A model generated the notes under the pieces. That model was not told the DNA's origin, made no database searches, and worked only from the letters and a program-made list of their open reading frames with translations. Positions 16,908-25,515 of a stretch of DNA of 64,000 nt are shown here, piece after piece. A program made the translations under genes and the position numbers. This DNA comes from Methylobacterium sp. FF17. GTDB lineage: Bacteria > Pseudomonadota > Alphaproteobacteria > Rhizobiales > Beijerinckiaceae. Position 1 is the first letter of the stretch. Each line of letters starts with the position of its first letter. The stretch lies in contig NZ_CP107532.1 of NCBI RefSeq assembly GCF_025813715.1, positions 2,790,001-2,854,000 on the forward strand, written 5' to 3'.

Positions 16908-17438
16908 GTGAACATACATACCCCCACCGCCACTGCGATCCCCGCCCTCAACCGGGGCATGCTGGACGAGGAAGTCGCCGTCATCGTCCGCGAGATGTGG
17001 GGCGCCACCGAGCCGCGTGAGGTCACGGAGGAGGCCTGGTACAATGCCGCCTCAGACATCGAGCGGGCCGCCCAGGCCGCTCACAAGGAGACGATTGCCT
17101 GGCTCGCGCTCCACGAGCGTCAGCTTGCCGGAGAGCACGTCGAGTACGGCGTAGCGTTTGACGCCCGGGAGCGGCTGCAGGACGCCCACAAGTACCACGC
17201 GGACTTGGTCAGCATTGCCGCCATCGGGAACATCGGAGAGAGCTGGCACCTGCGCCCGCACTCCGAATTTCAGTACGGGCTCGCCGAGGACGGCGACGAC
17301 GACGCCCTGATGACGGTGCCGCGCGGGCTTCCGGCCGGCGGCTACCGGGCGATCGCTCGGGCCTACCGCACCGGATCGGAGCACGGACGTCGCGATCTGC
17401 AGCGCGACCTGCGCGCCCTCCTTGGAGCGGCCGCCTAG
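16908..17438 (+). CDS. Hypothetical protein (176 aa)
   Basis: The GTG start at 16908 has GAAGGA at 16895-16900. The protein is helical and acidic, with EVAVIVREMWGATEPREVTE and an internal SDIERAAQAAHKETIAWLAL. It lacks recognised motifs. Its stop TAG shares a base with the next GTG, so it is coupled to the gene at 17438. The composition is clearly coding. Confidence 0.55.
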   Translation: MNIHTPTATAIPALNRGMLDEEVAVIVREMWGATEPREVTEEAWYNAASDIERAAQAAHKETIAWLALHERQLAGEHVEYGVAFDARERLQDAHKYHADLVSIAAIGNIGESWHLRPHSEFQYGLAEDGDDDALMTVPRGLPAGGYRAIARAYRTGSEHGRRDLQRDLRALLGAAA

Positions 17439-17731
17439 TGAGCATGGACAAGATCGTTCTGGAGGAGGCCGCGCGCCTACTCCTCGGGCCGGAGTGGAAG
17501 AGGCCACTCGCGAAGCTCCTCGGGCCGCATCACCCGGCCGGCCCGAGGGACAGCCTCGACCCCCGTCTCGCATTCCGCTGGGCGAGCGGCGAGAGGCCGA
17601 TCCCCGGCTGGGTGCCAGGGGTCCTGGCCGACATGCTGATCCACCGCGCCGAACTACTCGCGCATCAATCCGAGCAAGCCCTCGCTTTGTCTGCCCGTCT
17701 TATGAAGGAGGAACGCGATGCCGTGGGTTGA
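17438..17731 (+). CDS. Putative small HTH protein (97 aa)
   Basis: RPLAKLLGPHHPAGPRDSLD, then RLAFRWASGERPIPGWVPGV, resembles the YdaS-like pattern in which LAxLLG is followed by RxWxSGxRPIP, seen in small phage- and plasmid-encoded regulators. No other domain is present. The GTG start overlaps the previous stop, and an ATG three codons on is an alternative. It would be the second small DNA-binding protein in the array. Confidence 0.45.
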   Translation: MSMDKIVLEEAARLLLGPEWKRPLAKLLGPHHPAGPRDSLDPRLAFRWASGERPIPGWVPGVLADMLIHRAELLAHQSEQALALSARLMKEERDAVG

Positions 17732-18272
17732 ACGCCCCATCATGCCCCGGTTCCCGCCGTTCCACCCTGAGAGGGGGGGCACGTACGACCCTGGCCTCCG
17801 CGTCGAGACTGAGAAATTCGTGGATAGCCTGAAGTTGGTCACGTGCCCGATCTGGCAGCTGGCCCCGCTCACGAAGCGCGGCCGTGAGGCTGTCCTCCGA
17901 CCGGCAGGGGGCACGCTCCGGGCTGCGCTCGTGGCCGGCTGGCGCGTGCGTCGGCTTGGAGAGGAGGATCCGTTCGCGCTCGTGCTGCGGCTGAAAGACC
18001 ACCTCATGCACGACCGCCTCGTGTCCGCCTCGCCTGAGCGCATGCCCCTTGAGTTCATGGACCGGTGCCTCGTCGTGACGCCCGCCCAGGTCATCGCCGT
18101 TCACGGCTCCGACGAGACTTGGGCGCTGAGCCAACTGGGAGACATCATGGTCGGGACTTATCCCGCCCCCCGCCGGCGAGCGCGGCGGCTGCCCGCCGAG
18201 GACGCCGAAGCGCTGGGGTGGCTCCAGGCAGAGCCGCCCCGATCCCCCGAAGCCAGCCCCATCCAGGAGTGA
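17718..18272 (+). CDS. Hypothetical protein (184 aa)
   Basis: The start ATG at 17718 lies inside the end of the previous gene (14-base overlap), preceded by GAAGGAGGA, which is a strong ribosome site. The protein has no recognisable motif; VVTPAQVIAVHGSDETWALS and a basic RRRARRLP stretch near the C-terminus are the visible features. It belongs to the rightward array. Confidence 0.55.
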   Translation: MPWVERPIMPRFPPFHPERGGTYDPGLRVETEKFVDSLKLVTCPIWQLAPLTKRGREAVLRPAGGTLRAALVAGWRVRRLGEEDPFALVLRLKDHLMHDRLVSASPERMPLEFMDRCLVVTPAQVIAVHGSDETWALSQLGDIMVGTYPAPRRRARRLPAEDAEALGWLQAEPPRSPEASPIQE

Positions 18273-18277
18273 GCCCG

Positions 18278-18796
18278 ATGTCTACCGTCACCGATGCCCA
18301 CCGGGAGTGGATCGCCGAAGCCCTCGCGGCACCCTTCGAAACGCCGCGCCGCATCCCTACGCTGGGCAGGGTGAAGGTCCGCACAGAGCCGCTGCCCGAC
18401 CTCTTTCGGGACATCCTCGACGCGTTGGACGCCCCGTCCGAGCCGGAGACCCCGACCCCGGTTGGGATGTCGCCAGGCGAGCTCCTGAGGTCGCATTTCG
18501 GAGAGGCGCTCCCCGGCCCGTCCGCGCACACGCTGAAGCGGCGGGCCCTCAAGCGCCAGAGGGTGGAGGCCGAGGCCAAGGTCCAGCCCGAACCGGTCGC
18601 CGCGGCACCGGACCCGGCCCCCCGCCGAGGATCCGATGGCCCGCCTCGTAGCGTCCGGGATCGCGAACGAGTACATCGCCGGCCTCGGCGCGCTTCGGGA
18701 TCCGGACAATCGGGCTCCCTACTCCCCCCGCTCCATCGGCTTTCCGGTGAGGCTCCACCGGGTTGGCGGCCCCTTCCAGCCGCCGACGGCCCCTAG
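18278..18796 (+). CDS. Hypothetical protein (172 aa); 3' third doubtful
   Basis: The start ATG at 18278 follows the previous stop by five bases. The first 115 residues (AHREWIAEALAAPFETPRRI, then LPDLFRDILDALDAP) look genuine. The remaining 55 residues are arginine/proline-rich and overlap the next gene by 161 bases in another frame, which is typical of a reading frame running past its original stop. A small frameshift near 18620 could have removed the native stop. No domain is recognised. Confidence 0.4.
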   Translation: MSTVTDAHREWIAEALAAPFETPRRIPTLGRVKVRTEPLPDLFRDILDALDAPSEPETPTPVGMSPGELLRSHFGEALPGPSAHTLKRRALKRQRVEAEAKVQPEPVAAAPDPAPRRGSDGPPRSVRDRERVHRRPRRASGSGQSGSLLPPLHRLSGEAPPGWRPLPAADGP

Positions 18797-19295
18797 GATC
18801 TGGGAGCTCCACCTCTCCACCCCCGCGTGCGGCGACCTCCCGTTCGTCCGCAGGGTCGAGGAGGTCACCGGGCTGAGGGCGATCTGGGCCTCAGGTCCCG
18901 GCACGCTCGGGCAATGGCATCACGCCGTGGACCTCGCCAACGACGATGGGTGGGAGCGGCTCGCCTCCTCAATGGAGCACACAGAGCCCCGCATGGTTGC
19001 CAACGCGATCAGGATGCATGTCGCCGTTGGCAGCCTAAGCGCGGCAAACGGCCGCCGGCTCCTTCTGGCCGTCGGCGTCGCCGAGCCTGAGACGCGGGCA
19101 TGCCTGAACCCTGACAGCAGCATGCAGTCATCCCTCGGCGGATGGCAGGCGATCCACGCCGTAGAGGACGGCCTCGTCGCCCCGGGCAACCCGAAGCGAA
19201 ACACGTACGCTCGGGTCACAGACGCCGGGTGGCGCAGCGTCGGGAGGGAGCCGCCCACGAACGCTGAGCCCAAGGCCCGTCGGAAGGCGGTTTGA
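18636..19295 (+). CDS. Hypothetical protein (219 aa)
   Basis: The start ATG at 18636 has GAGGA four bases upstream. The protein contains RIWELHLSTPACGDLPFVRR and WHHAVDLANDDGWERLASSM but no family motif that I recognise. It is the last rightward gene before the convergent phosphoesterase. Composition and length support a real gene. Confidence 0.55.
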   Translation: MARLVASGIANEYIAGLGALRDPDNRAPYSPRSIGFPVRLHRVGGPFQPPTAPRIWELHLSTPACGDLPFVRRVEEVTGLRAIWASGPGTLGQWHHAVDLANDDGWERLASSMEHTEPRMVANAIRMHVAVGSLSAANGRRLLLAVGVAEPETRACLNPDSSMQSSLGGWQAIHAVEDGLVAPGNPKRNTYARVTDAGWRSVGREPPTNAEPKARRKAV

Positions 19296-19333
19296 TCGGC
19301 GGGGTCTCCTCAACCCTGAGGAGACCCCCACCC

Positions 19334-19912
19334 TCACGCTGCCTGCGCCATCGAGCCCGCAAGGGCGTCCCCTGCTTGCCGGGCGGCCACGTCCGCGAGG
19401 AGCTCTTGGATCTCAGGCACGGTCACTGGGCGGAATTGCCAGCAATCCACGCCGACATCGCACGCCCGCGCCGTCGGGGGGATGGCCCCGTGGGAGTGCC
19501 CGTAGAAATGGAGGCGGCCCCTGTGGATGTCCCTCCACGTGACGTGCGCGTAATGCGAGAGCCACACCGGGACGGCATTCGCCATGCCGCTGTCCTGGAT
19601 CGAGATCGCCACCACATCGTGGATCCCGCCCTCCCAGCCGAGCCGCTCGCCTCTGGCCTCGTGATTGCCCCTGAGGAGCGTCTTGTGGCCTGCGAGGCGT
19701 GAGAAGATCGCCTCGGCGTGCTTCATCGAGCAGCCATAGGCAAAATCGCCGACATGGAAGACCCTGTCGCCGGGGCGCACGCGGTTGTTCCAGGCGGACA
19801 CGAGGTGCTCGTCATGCTCCTCCCGGGAGCCGAAAGGACGGGGCCTGCCCATGCGATCGCTGAGCATGCCAGCATGCCCGAAGTGGGTGTCGGAGGTGAA
19901 GTAGGTCGTCAC
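19334..19912 (-). CDS. Calcineurin-like metallophosphoesterase
   Basis: This 192-residue protein carries a full set of dimetal phosphoesterase motifs: SDTHFGH, GDRVFHVGDF, LLRGNHE, LSHYAH and FYGHSHG. It should hydrolyse phosphomono- or diesters; nucleotides or nucleic-acid ends are possible substrates. GTG at 19912 is chosen because members start MTTYFTSDTHFGH; AGAGGGG lies about 10 bases upstream, and ATG at 19933 is an alternative. Unlike the copy at 5409-6029 it is intact. It is convergent with the rightward array. Confidence 0.75.
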   Translation of the reverse strand: MTTYFTSDTHFGHAGMLSDRMGRPRPFGSREEHDEHLVSAWNNRVRPGDRVFHVGDFAYGCSMKHAEAIFSRLAGHKTLLRGNHEARGERLGWEGGIHDVVAISIQDSGMANAVPVWLSHYAHVTWRDIHRGRLHFYGHSHGAIPPTARACDVGVDCWQFRPVTVPEIQELLADVAARQAGDALAGSMAQAA

Positions 19913-20185
19913 GGGGGGATCCCCTCTCAGCATAGGAACGCAGGCGTCCGGAGGCCCGGACGGGATGGCTGGCTTCAGGCCAACAGGCGTTTCGATATGC
20001 GGAGGAGGGCGGTCTTCATCGGAATAGCCTCGCCGATCGCGGCCGCCCCGGCAAGCCCTGGTTCGTCCGAGGGTTAGGCGATCCCTGGCCGGATCGCCGG
20101 AGCCCAGGCGGTCAGCCCAGGGCGCCGTTAACCGACAACCCACGCACCGCTTCCCACGGCCACGTTTTCCGGCGAGTCTTTTCGG

Positions 20186-20695
20186 ATGAGCGATTCGACC
20201 GATCCCCTGTCCTACCCCTTGATCGCCGACGTGCACTCGATGTCCGAGGGTGCGTACGGACGCGCGGAGCACGCCGGCGACGACGTGCCCTTGAACCTGG
20301 AGACGGCGATGTGGGCCCCCGAGCTTCGGGGTCTCGGGCACCTGCCGCTCTATTCGACCGCCGACCTGCGGGGAGCGATCCTCCGCAGGGAACTGATCGT
20401 GGGGCGACGCGGCCGCCTGATCGAAGTCACGCGCCGGCAGCTGCGCGAATGGAGGGAACGATGCCACCTCGGTCTGGGGCCGAACCAAAGCCCCGCAAGC
20501 CCCGGGCAGCCAAGCCCAAGTCCCTCGGCAAGACCGGACGCGGCAACCCCTACCTCTGGTGGCGCCCCGGACGCGTCGATGCCGACGGCGTCGACCGTAA
20601 CGGCAGGTGGTGGATCGTCCACCGCGGCAAGCAGGTCCGAAGCACTGGCTGCGGTGCTGGCAAGGACGAGGAACGCCGCGCGCTCCAGGCCCTAG
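20186..20695 (+). CDS. Excisionase-like DNA-binding protein
   Basis: Residues about 50-95 (LPLYSTADLRGAILRRELIV, then GRLIEVTRRQLREWRERC) match the winged-helix pattern of phage excisionases and MerR-like Xis proteins, in which an insertion helix is followed by a basic wing and a final RxLxxW helix. It lies directly upstream of the integrase, as excisionases usually do. The frame runs on to 20695, overlapping the integrase by 235 bases with a low-complexity Ser/Pro/Ala tail. The functional part is probably the first 100 residues. Confidence 0.6.
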   Translation: MSDSTDPLSYPLIADVHSMSEGAYGRAEHAGDDVPLNLETAMWAPELRGLGHLPLYSTADLRGAILRRELIVGRRGRLIEVTRRQLREWRERCHLGLGPNQSPASPGQPSPSPSARPDAATPTSGGAPDASMPTASTVTAGGGSSTAASRSEALAAVLARTRNAARSRP

Positions 20696-21939
20696 ACGAC
20701 TATACCGCGACCCTCCACGTCATCGCGCCTGAGGAAGCCGGCGGCCCGCGGAAGAACCGGCCGGCCAACGAGGTCCTCGTGGCCGAGGTCCTCGACCGGT
20801 ACCGGGACGCGAAGAAGGGGCGGGTCGATCCCGCGACCGGCGAGGTGAAGGGCGGCGTCGCCCGGCACCACGAGCTGGCGCAGCGCATCGCCACCCTCCT
20901 CGACTGGTGGGGGACCCGGACCCTCGACGAGGTCGATAGCGCGACCTGCGCCGAATACGTGACCTCGCGCGTCGGCACGCCGTGGAAGGCGCACGCACGG
21001 GCTGGTCTCGATCGCAACGGCGAGCCGCGAAAGGGCGACGGGAAGCCGATGCGGCGCGGCCACTCCAAGCCGACGAAGGCCCGGGTCGTCACCGAGGGCG
21101 GGGCCCGGCGGGAGCTTGAGGACCTGCGCGCCGCCATCAACGCAGCGATCGGCGACGGCCTGACGCGCGACACCGTCCGGGTGACCCTGCCGGCCAAGGG
21201 CGAGGAGCGGGACCGCTGGCTGACCAGCGCAGAGGCCGCCCGGATCCTCCTCGGTGCCTGGCGCAAGAGGGAGGTGCAGACCGTCCACTCCGGCCCCCGG
21301 AAGGGTGAGCGTGTCGTCGGCCGTCTCGTGTGCAAGCACCTGGCGCGCTTCGTCCTCGTCGCGCTGCGCACAGGCACCCGGTCGGGACCCGTCTGCAACG
21401 CCAGCTTCGAGAAGGTCGTCGGCAAGCCGTGGATGGAGCTCAAGACCGAGCGGTCCGTCGAGGACCGGGTCGAGCGGGTCGTGGTCGACGGCGCCGAGTA
21501 CGAGCGCCGTGTCCAGGTCCCCGTGGTCAAGCGCGTGGCGATCTTCCACCGCAAGGCGCTCGGCACCAAGGAGAAGGAGAATAAGAAGGCCCCCACCGTT
21601 CGGATGCCGGACAGCCTCGTCGCGCATCTCTGGCGCTGGCGCCACGTCCTCGGACAGACCTACGTCGTCGAGTGGCAGGGCAAGCCGGTCGGGTCGACCA
21701 AGCGGAGCTTCGCCAACCTTTGCTACGACCTCGGCTTCGGGGACGACGTCGTCCGGCACTCGCTCCGGCACACGGCCGTGACCTGGGGCATGCAGGCCGG
21801 CGTCGATATCTGGGAGCTTGCCGGGTACGTCGGCATGACGGTCGAGATGATCGAACGTCGGTATGGCCACCACTCGCCAGCCCACATGGAAGGGGCGCGC
21901 GCTGCCCTTGGCGGGAGGGGGCGGAAGCGGGCCGCCTAG
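20461..21939 (+). CDS. Tyrosine recombinase (phage-type integrase)
   Basis: This 492-residue protein has the tyrosine-recombinase catalytic set: Arg307 in ALRTGTRSG, HSLRHT at about 433-438 and the nucleophile Tyr468 in RRYGHHSP. A SAM-like core-binding domain lies at about 105-240. It should integrate and excise the island by site-specific strand exchange, with the neighbouring tRNA-Pro as probable target. ATG at 20461 is chosen because GGAGGG lies five bases upstream. The stop forms a shared CTAG with the convergent gene at 21936. Confidence 0.88.
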   Translation: MPPRSGAEPKPRKPRAAKPKSLGKTGRGNPYLWWRPGRVDADGVDRNGRWWIVHRGKQVRSTGCGAGKDEERRALQALDDYTATLHVIAPEEAGGPRKNRPANEVLVAEVLDRYRDAKKGRVDPATGEVKGGVARHHELAQRIATLLDWWGTRTLDEVDSATCAEYVTSRVGTPWKAHARAGLDRNGEPRKGDGKPMRRGHSKPTKARVVTEGGARRELEDLRAAINAAIGDGLTRDTVRVTLPAKGEERDRWLTSAEAARILLGAWRKREVQTVHSGPRKGERVVGRLVCKHLARFVLVALRTGTRSGPVCNASFEKVVGKPWMELKTERSVEDRVERVVVDGAEYERRVQVPVVKRVAIFHRKALGTKEKENKKAPTVRMPDSLVAHLWRWRHVLGQTYVVEWQGKPVGSTKRSFANLCYDLGFGDDVVRHSLRHTAVTWGMQAGVDIWELAGYVGMTVEMIERRYGHHSPAHMEGARAALGGRGRKRAA

Positions 21940-23219
21940 CCCGCTCGGTTCTTCATCAGGAGGTCGATCTCTGCGGCGATCGAGCGCTGGCAGATGCCCA
22001 GAAGCCTGTGGAATTTCTCGCGCTCGGAATAGGAGAGCCGGGTCTTGCCGCTGTGCACGATCTCCGACCGAACGGAATAGAGCCCTCGGAAGTCGGCGAG
22101 GACCTTCTCCCGGTCGGCCTGGCTCTCGCCGATCAGGTAGGCGCAGCGGTTGCTCAGGAGCTCGCCGATCCCGACCATGTCCGAGGTCTTCTTGTCCCCG
22201 AGCAGGATTTCCATGGCGACCATGGCCTGGACGAACGACAGGGTTTCGTTCCGGCTCGCGTAGCTGCCCGCCAGCCACTGCCCCGCCCGCAGGATCCGTC
22301 CAGCCTCCCGCGGATGGGAGAAGCACGACCCCATCGTCCGAAGCACCGTCCCGGCGAACCGCACGTAGTTCTGGTTGCCGGCGAGGCCGGTGCAGTCGAA
22401 CCCCTCCAACCCCATGACGACCGTCGCCTCCATGTCGACGCTGGTGTCGTAGGCCCACGCCCCGTCGACCTGCCGGTGGACATGGTACGAGCTGCGGGGC
22501 GGACCGAAGGGGGTCGAGTTCGAGGACGGGCTGTAGCGGAACAGGTGCAGCGCGATGCCGAGGCCGAGGAATGTCTGAAGGGTCTCGACCGCCCGAAGCA
22601 CCGTGCCGGTGGTGCCGTACCGGTCGGCGTATCCGGAGCCCGGCACCTGCAGGTAGACGGCGTCCGTCTCCCAGGCCCCCTTGGCGCCGAGGGTCATGAG
22701 CAGGGAGGATGCGTAGGGGAGGGGGAACTGCGCCTGCAGCGCATCGCTCGTCCGGACCAGCGAGATGCCGCCGCCGATGTCCATCGGCCCCGTCGCGTCC
22801 ATCAGGGTCGCCAGCACCGTCCCGATCGAGCGCGGGAGCCGAAGGCTGAAGACATAGTCCCAGGGAAGGGACGCGAACTCCCCGACGATCCGCTGCGCGA
22901 TCGGCGCCGGATCCGCGAAGGGCGCGAGGCTGACGAGCTGCTCCGGCAGCGGGATCGCCATGTCCTGGAAGGTGCCGAGGTTGGACAGGAGCCGGCCGAT
23001 CCGGTCGGCGGCGAAGTCCGAGACTGGCCGCTCGTCGATCATGGCCGTCAGCGGAACCGGGAGACGGTCCTGTTTCGGGACGACGTCATTCAGGGGGATG
23101 AGGGCGTCGAGGGTCTGCCACGCCAGGATGGTGCCGTAGATGACGCGGAGCTTCCGCATCCCGGCGGTCAGCACCTCTTCGAGGCGGGCGGTGCAGTTGG
23201 CGTGGAGGTTCAGGGGCAC
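21936..23219 (-). CDS. HEPN-domain (Apea-like) protein, possible abortive-infection RNase
   Basis: This is a 427-residue protein. The C-terminal 120 residues resemble the Apea-type HEPN fold: LSNRCAYLIGESQADREKVL, then FRGLYSVRSEIVHSG. They contain R-x4-H (Arg384 to His389), the active-site motif of HEPN ribonucleases. The N-terminal 300 residues are unrecognised. HEPN proteins beside integrases often act in phage defence or as toxins. The GTG start at 23219 has no clear ribosome site. It lies between the integrase and tRNA-Pro, so it is inside the island if the tRNA is the attachment site. The function is inferred from motif and location. Confidence 0.55.
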   Translation of the reverse strand: MPLNLHANCTARLEEVLTAGMRKLRVIYGTILAWQTLDALIPLNDVVPKQDRLPVPLTAMIDERPVSDFAADRIGRLLSNLGTFQDMAIPLPEQLVSLAPFADPAPIAQRIVGEFASLPWDYVFSLRLPRSIGTVLATLMDATGPMDIGGGISLVRTSDALQAQFPLPYASSLLMTLGAKGAWETDAVYLQVPGSGYADRYGTTGTVLRAVETLQTFLGLGIALHLFRYSPSSNSTPFGPPRSSYHVHRQVDGAWAYDTSVDMEATVVMGLEGFDCTGLAGNQNYVRFAGTVLRTMGSCFSHPREAGRILRAGQWLAGSYASRNETLSFVQAMVAMEILLGDKKTSDMVGIGELLSNRCAYLIGESQADREKVLADFRGLYSVRSEIVHSGKTRLSYSEREKFHRLLGICQRSIAAEIDLLMKNRAG

Positions 23220-23344
23220 GTTCGGCCTGTCGATCGGGCAGAGTTTTAAAGGACCGAATGAGCGGTTCTTGCACCAACCTGTGGCCGAACCTGTGGCCGG
23301 ACCGATGCTCTCTGAGCCGGGAAGACCGTTCCCCTAGGGAAAAC

Positions 23345-23421
23345 TGGTCGGAGTGGCAGGATTTGAACCTGCGACCCCCACGTCCCGAACGTGGTGCGCT
23401 ACCAGACTGCGCTACACTCCG
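23345..23421 (-). tRNA. tRNA-Pro (anticodon CGG)
   Basis: Read on the minus strand this is a complete cloverleaf: acceptor CGGAGTG/CACTCCG, D-arm with GCGCAGTCTGGTAGCGC, anticodon stem CCACG/CGTGG with loop TTCGGGA (anticodon CGG) and a T-arm with GGTTCAAATCC. CCA is encoded at 23345-23347. The gene is intact. Its 3' end faces the island, the usual attachment position for tyrosine-recombinase elements. Confidence 0.95.
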
Positions 23422-23453
23422 ACAGATGCCGGCGGCTGTGGCCGACGAGCGGG

Positions 23454-23482
23454 TGTATAGCGAGACCGGCCGGGGGCTGCAA
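23454..23482 (-). promoter_or_regulatory. Predicted promoter of tRNA-Pro
   Basis: On the minus strand TTGCAG (23477-23482) and TATACA (23454-23459) are separated by 17 bp, about 30 bases upstream of the mature tRNA 5' end. This is a good match to a sigma70-type promoter by eye. Confidence 0.55.
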
Positions 23483-23517
23483 GCGTCCTCGCGCGAGAAA
23501 TCGTCCGGGGAGGCCGG

Positions 23518-24363
23518 TCAGGTCGCGTCGGCCCAGTTCGGGGGGAGGCGATACCGGGCGCAGGGTGTGTCCGCCCGGGCGATCGCGACGGCTCCGACCG
23601 CGTCCGGACCGAGGTCGAGATGGTGCATCGACCATCCCGCCTCCGATCCGCTGGCCTGTTCCCAGGTCAGGATGGCGGGCTCGGCCGGGGGCAGGGTGAC
23701 GCGGAAGCGGTCGAGCGGCAGCGAGAGGCCGAGGCCCAGGGCCTTCACCACGGCCTCCTTGCGCGTCCAGCAGGCGAAGAACGCTCGGAGCCGGGCGGAG
23801 CCGGACAGCCGTGTCAGGTCCGCGACCTCGCCGGGATGGAAATGCGCGCGCGCGATGGCGAGGGCGTCCGTGATCGGGCGCTCGGCCTCCACGTCTACCC
23901 CGATGGCGGCGGCGCCGATGCCGATGAGGGCGTGGTTCGCCGAGTGCGAGAGGTTGAACGGAAGGTGGCCCGCAGCCGGGTCGTCCAGTTCCGGCTTGCC
24001 GTGGGCGCCCGTCCGGAACGCCAAGTCCCGTGGGTGTCGGCCGAGGTGGCGGCCGAGGACGTAGCGCAGGGCCTGGTGGCTGCGGGTGAATCGATCCCGG
24101 TCGGCGCGGCGCAGGAAGCGCGCGGCTCGCGCGGTTTCCTCCGGCGGCAGCCACGCGGGATCGCCGGTCCCTGGGGGCGGGATCGTTGCGAGGTCCACGT
24201 GCCAGACGGCGCTGCCCGGCTGCCCGGTCGGGTCGGCGACGGGCCAGAGGCGGGGAGGGGGCTTCGACAGGTTATCGCCGGGGCAGAAGGACGCGGTGCG
24301 TCCGGTATCACAAACGCGATGCCGCCGCTCGTGATCGGGCGGTCCGCAGCACTGCCAGATCAT
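23518..24363 (-). CDS. 4'-phosphopantetheinyl transferase (Sfp type)
   Basis: The protein carries the two Sfp-family signatures, IGVDVEAERP (GVD) and FFACWTRKEAVVKALG (WxxKEA), plus LPFNLSHSANHAL. Such enzymes move 4'-phosphopantetheine from coenzyme A to a serine of acyl or peptidyl carrier proteins, activating fatty-acid, polyketide or non-ribosomal peptide synthases in the cytoplasm. The reading frame allows 281 residues, longer than usual; the first 45 are atypical, so the true start may lie downstream of 24363. It is the first core gene after tRNA-Pro, and no synthase is nearby. Confidence 0.8.
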   Translation of the reverse strand: MIWQCCGPPDHERRHRVCDTGRTASFCPGDNLSKPPPRLWPVADPTGQPGSAVWHVDLATIPPPGTGDPAWLPPEETARAARFLRRADRDRFTRSHQALRYVLGRHLGRHPRDLAFRTGAHGKPELDDPAAGHLPFNLSHSANHALIGIGAAAIGVDVEAERPITDALAIARAHFHPGEVADLTRLSGSARLRAFFACWTRKEAVVKALGLGLSLPLDRFRVTLPPAEPAILTWEQASGSEAGWSMHHLDLGPDAVGAVAIARADTPCARYRLPPNWADAT

Positions 24364-24429
24364 CCCCGGCGGGCCCCAGGGGCATTCGGAAGGCCCGACG
24401 GGCGGGCGGGCGCGGCCGCCCGGATACCG

Positions 24430-25302
24430 TCAGGCGTAGACGTTGCCGCCCGATTGCGGGAAACGCTCGGCCAGGGCCCGCCGCAGCTTTTCCAGGGCCC
24501 GGTTCTCGATCTGGCGCACGCGCTCCTTCGAGATGCCCAGGCGATGGCCCAGGGCCTCCAGGGTCGCCTGATCCTCGGCAAGCCGGCGCTCCTTCAGGAT
24601 GCGCAACTCGCGTTCGGAGAGGACCGTCAGGGCCTCGTTGAGCCAGATCAGGCGGCGCTCGCCATCGACGGTGGCGGAGACGGTCTCGTCCGGCAGTGCG
24701 GCGCCGTCGACGAGGAAGTCCATGCGCTCCGAGGACGCCTCGCTCTCCTCGCCCACGGGGGCGTTGAGGGACATGTCCGGACCCGAGAGGCGGGCATCCA
24801 TCAGCGCCACGTCCTCGCGCGACACGCCGATGGCGGTGGCGATGCGGCGGTGGATCTCGTCGCCGACATGCTCCTCGGTGGACTGCATGAGGCGGGCGCG
24901 CAGGCGGCGCAGGTTGAAGAACAGTGCCTTCTGGGCCGAACTCGTGCCGCCACGGACGATGGACCAGTTGCGCAGGATGTAATCCTGGATGGAGGCGCGA
25001 ATCCACCAGGTGGCATAGGTGGAGAATCGGACCTCACGCTCCGGTTCGAACCGGGCGGCGGCTTCCATCAGGCCGACATGGCCTTCCTGGACGAGGTCGG
25101 CCATGGGCAGGCCGTAATGCCTAAAGCGGCCGGCGATCGCGATCACGAGGCGCATGTGCGCCGAGATCAGGCCGTGCAGCGCGCGTTCGTCGCGCTCGTC
25201 CTTCCAGCGGACCGCGAGGCCCCGTTCCTCATCCCGCGCAAGGAAGGGCGCCTCCATCGCCGTGCGTATGAACTGCCGCCGGATCCCTGCGATATCCGCC
25301 AT
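24430..25302 (-). CDS. rpoH: RNA polymerase sigma factor RpoH (sigma32 class)
   Basis: This 290-residue protein has sigma70 regions 2 to 4. Region 2.4 reads RFSTYATWWIRASIQDYILR and is followed by NWSIVRGGTSSAQKALFFNL, the signature of the heat-shock sigma factor. Region 4 ends GHRLGISKERVRQIENRALE. RpoH directs core polymerase to heat-shock and stress promoters. ATG at 25302 (MADIAGIRRQFIR) is chosen over an upstream in-frame ATG at 25431, whose extra residues are not sigma-like. Alphaproteobacteria often carry two or more rpoH copies, and I cannot tell which this is. Confidence 0.9.
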   Translation of the reverse strand: MADIAGIRRQFIRTAMEAPFLARDEERGLAVRWKDERDERALHGLISAHMRLVIAIAGRFRHYGLPMADLVQEGHVGLMEAAARFEPEREVRFSTYATWWIRASIQDYILRNWSIVRGGTSSAQKALFFNLRRLRARLMQSTEEHVGDEIHRRIATAIGVSREDVALMDARLSGPDMSLNAPVGEESEASSERMDFLVDGAALPDETVSATVDGERRLIWLNEALTVLSERELRILKERRLAEDQATLEALGHRLGISKERVRQIENRALEKLRRALAERFPQSGGNVYA

Positions 25303-25458
25303 CCCCGCCTCCGCCTCGATGGAACGTGCCCGCGCCGCCACGAGGCCCCGACCGATCGAACTCGGTCTCCGGGCCTGTGATGGGCAACGCGACAACACGG
25401 GGTCCTGAGGATAGTTCCCCCAGCGCGGCACAGCTCACGCGCACGTGAGGCGGACACG

Positions 25459-25486
25459 AAAAAGCCCGGCGCTGACGCGCCGGGCT
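25459..25486 (-). terminator. Rho-independent terminator of carD
   Basis: On the minus strand GCCCGGCGC-GTCA-GCGCCGGGC is followed by five T residues, 30 bases after the carD stop. Confidence 0.8.
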
Positions 25487-25515
25487 CGCAACCGATTCTA
25501 AAGGTGCAGGGCCGC

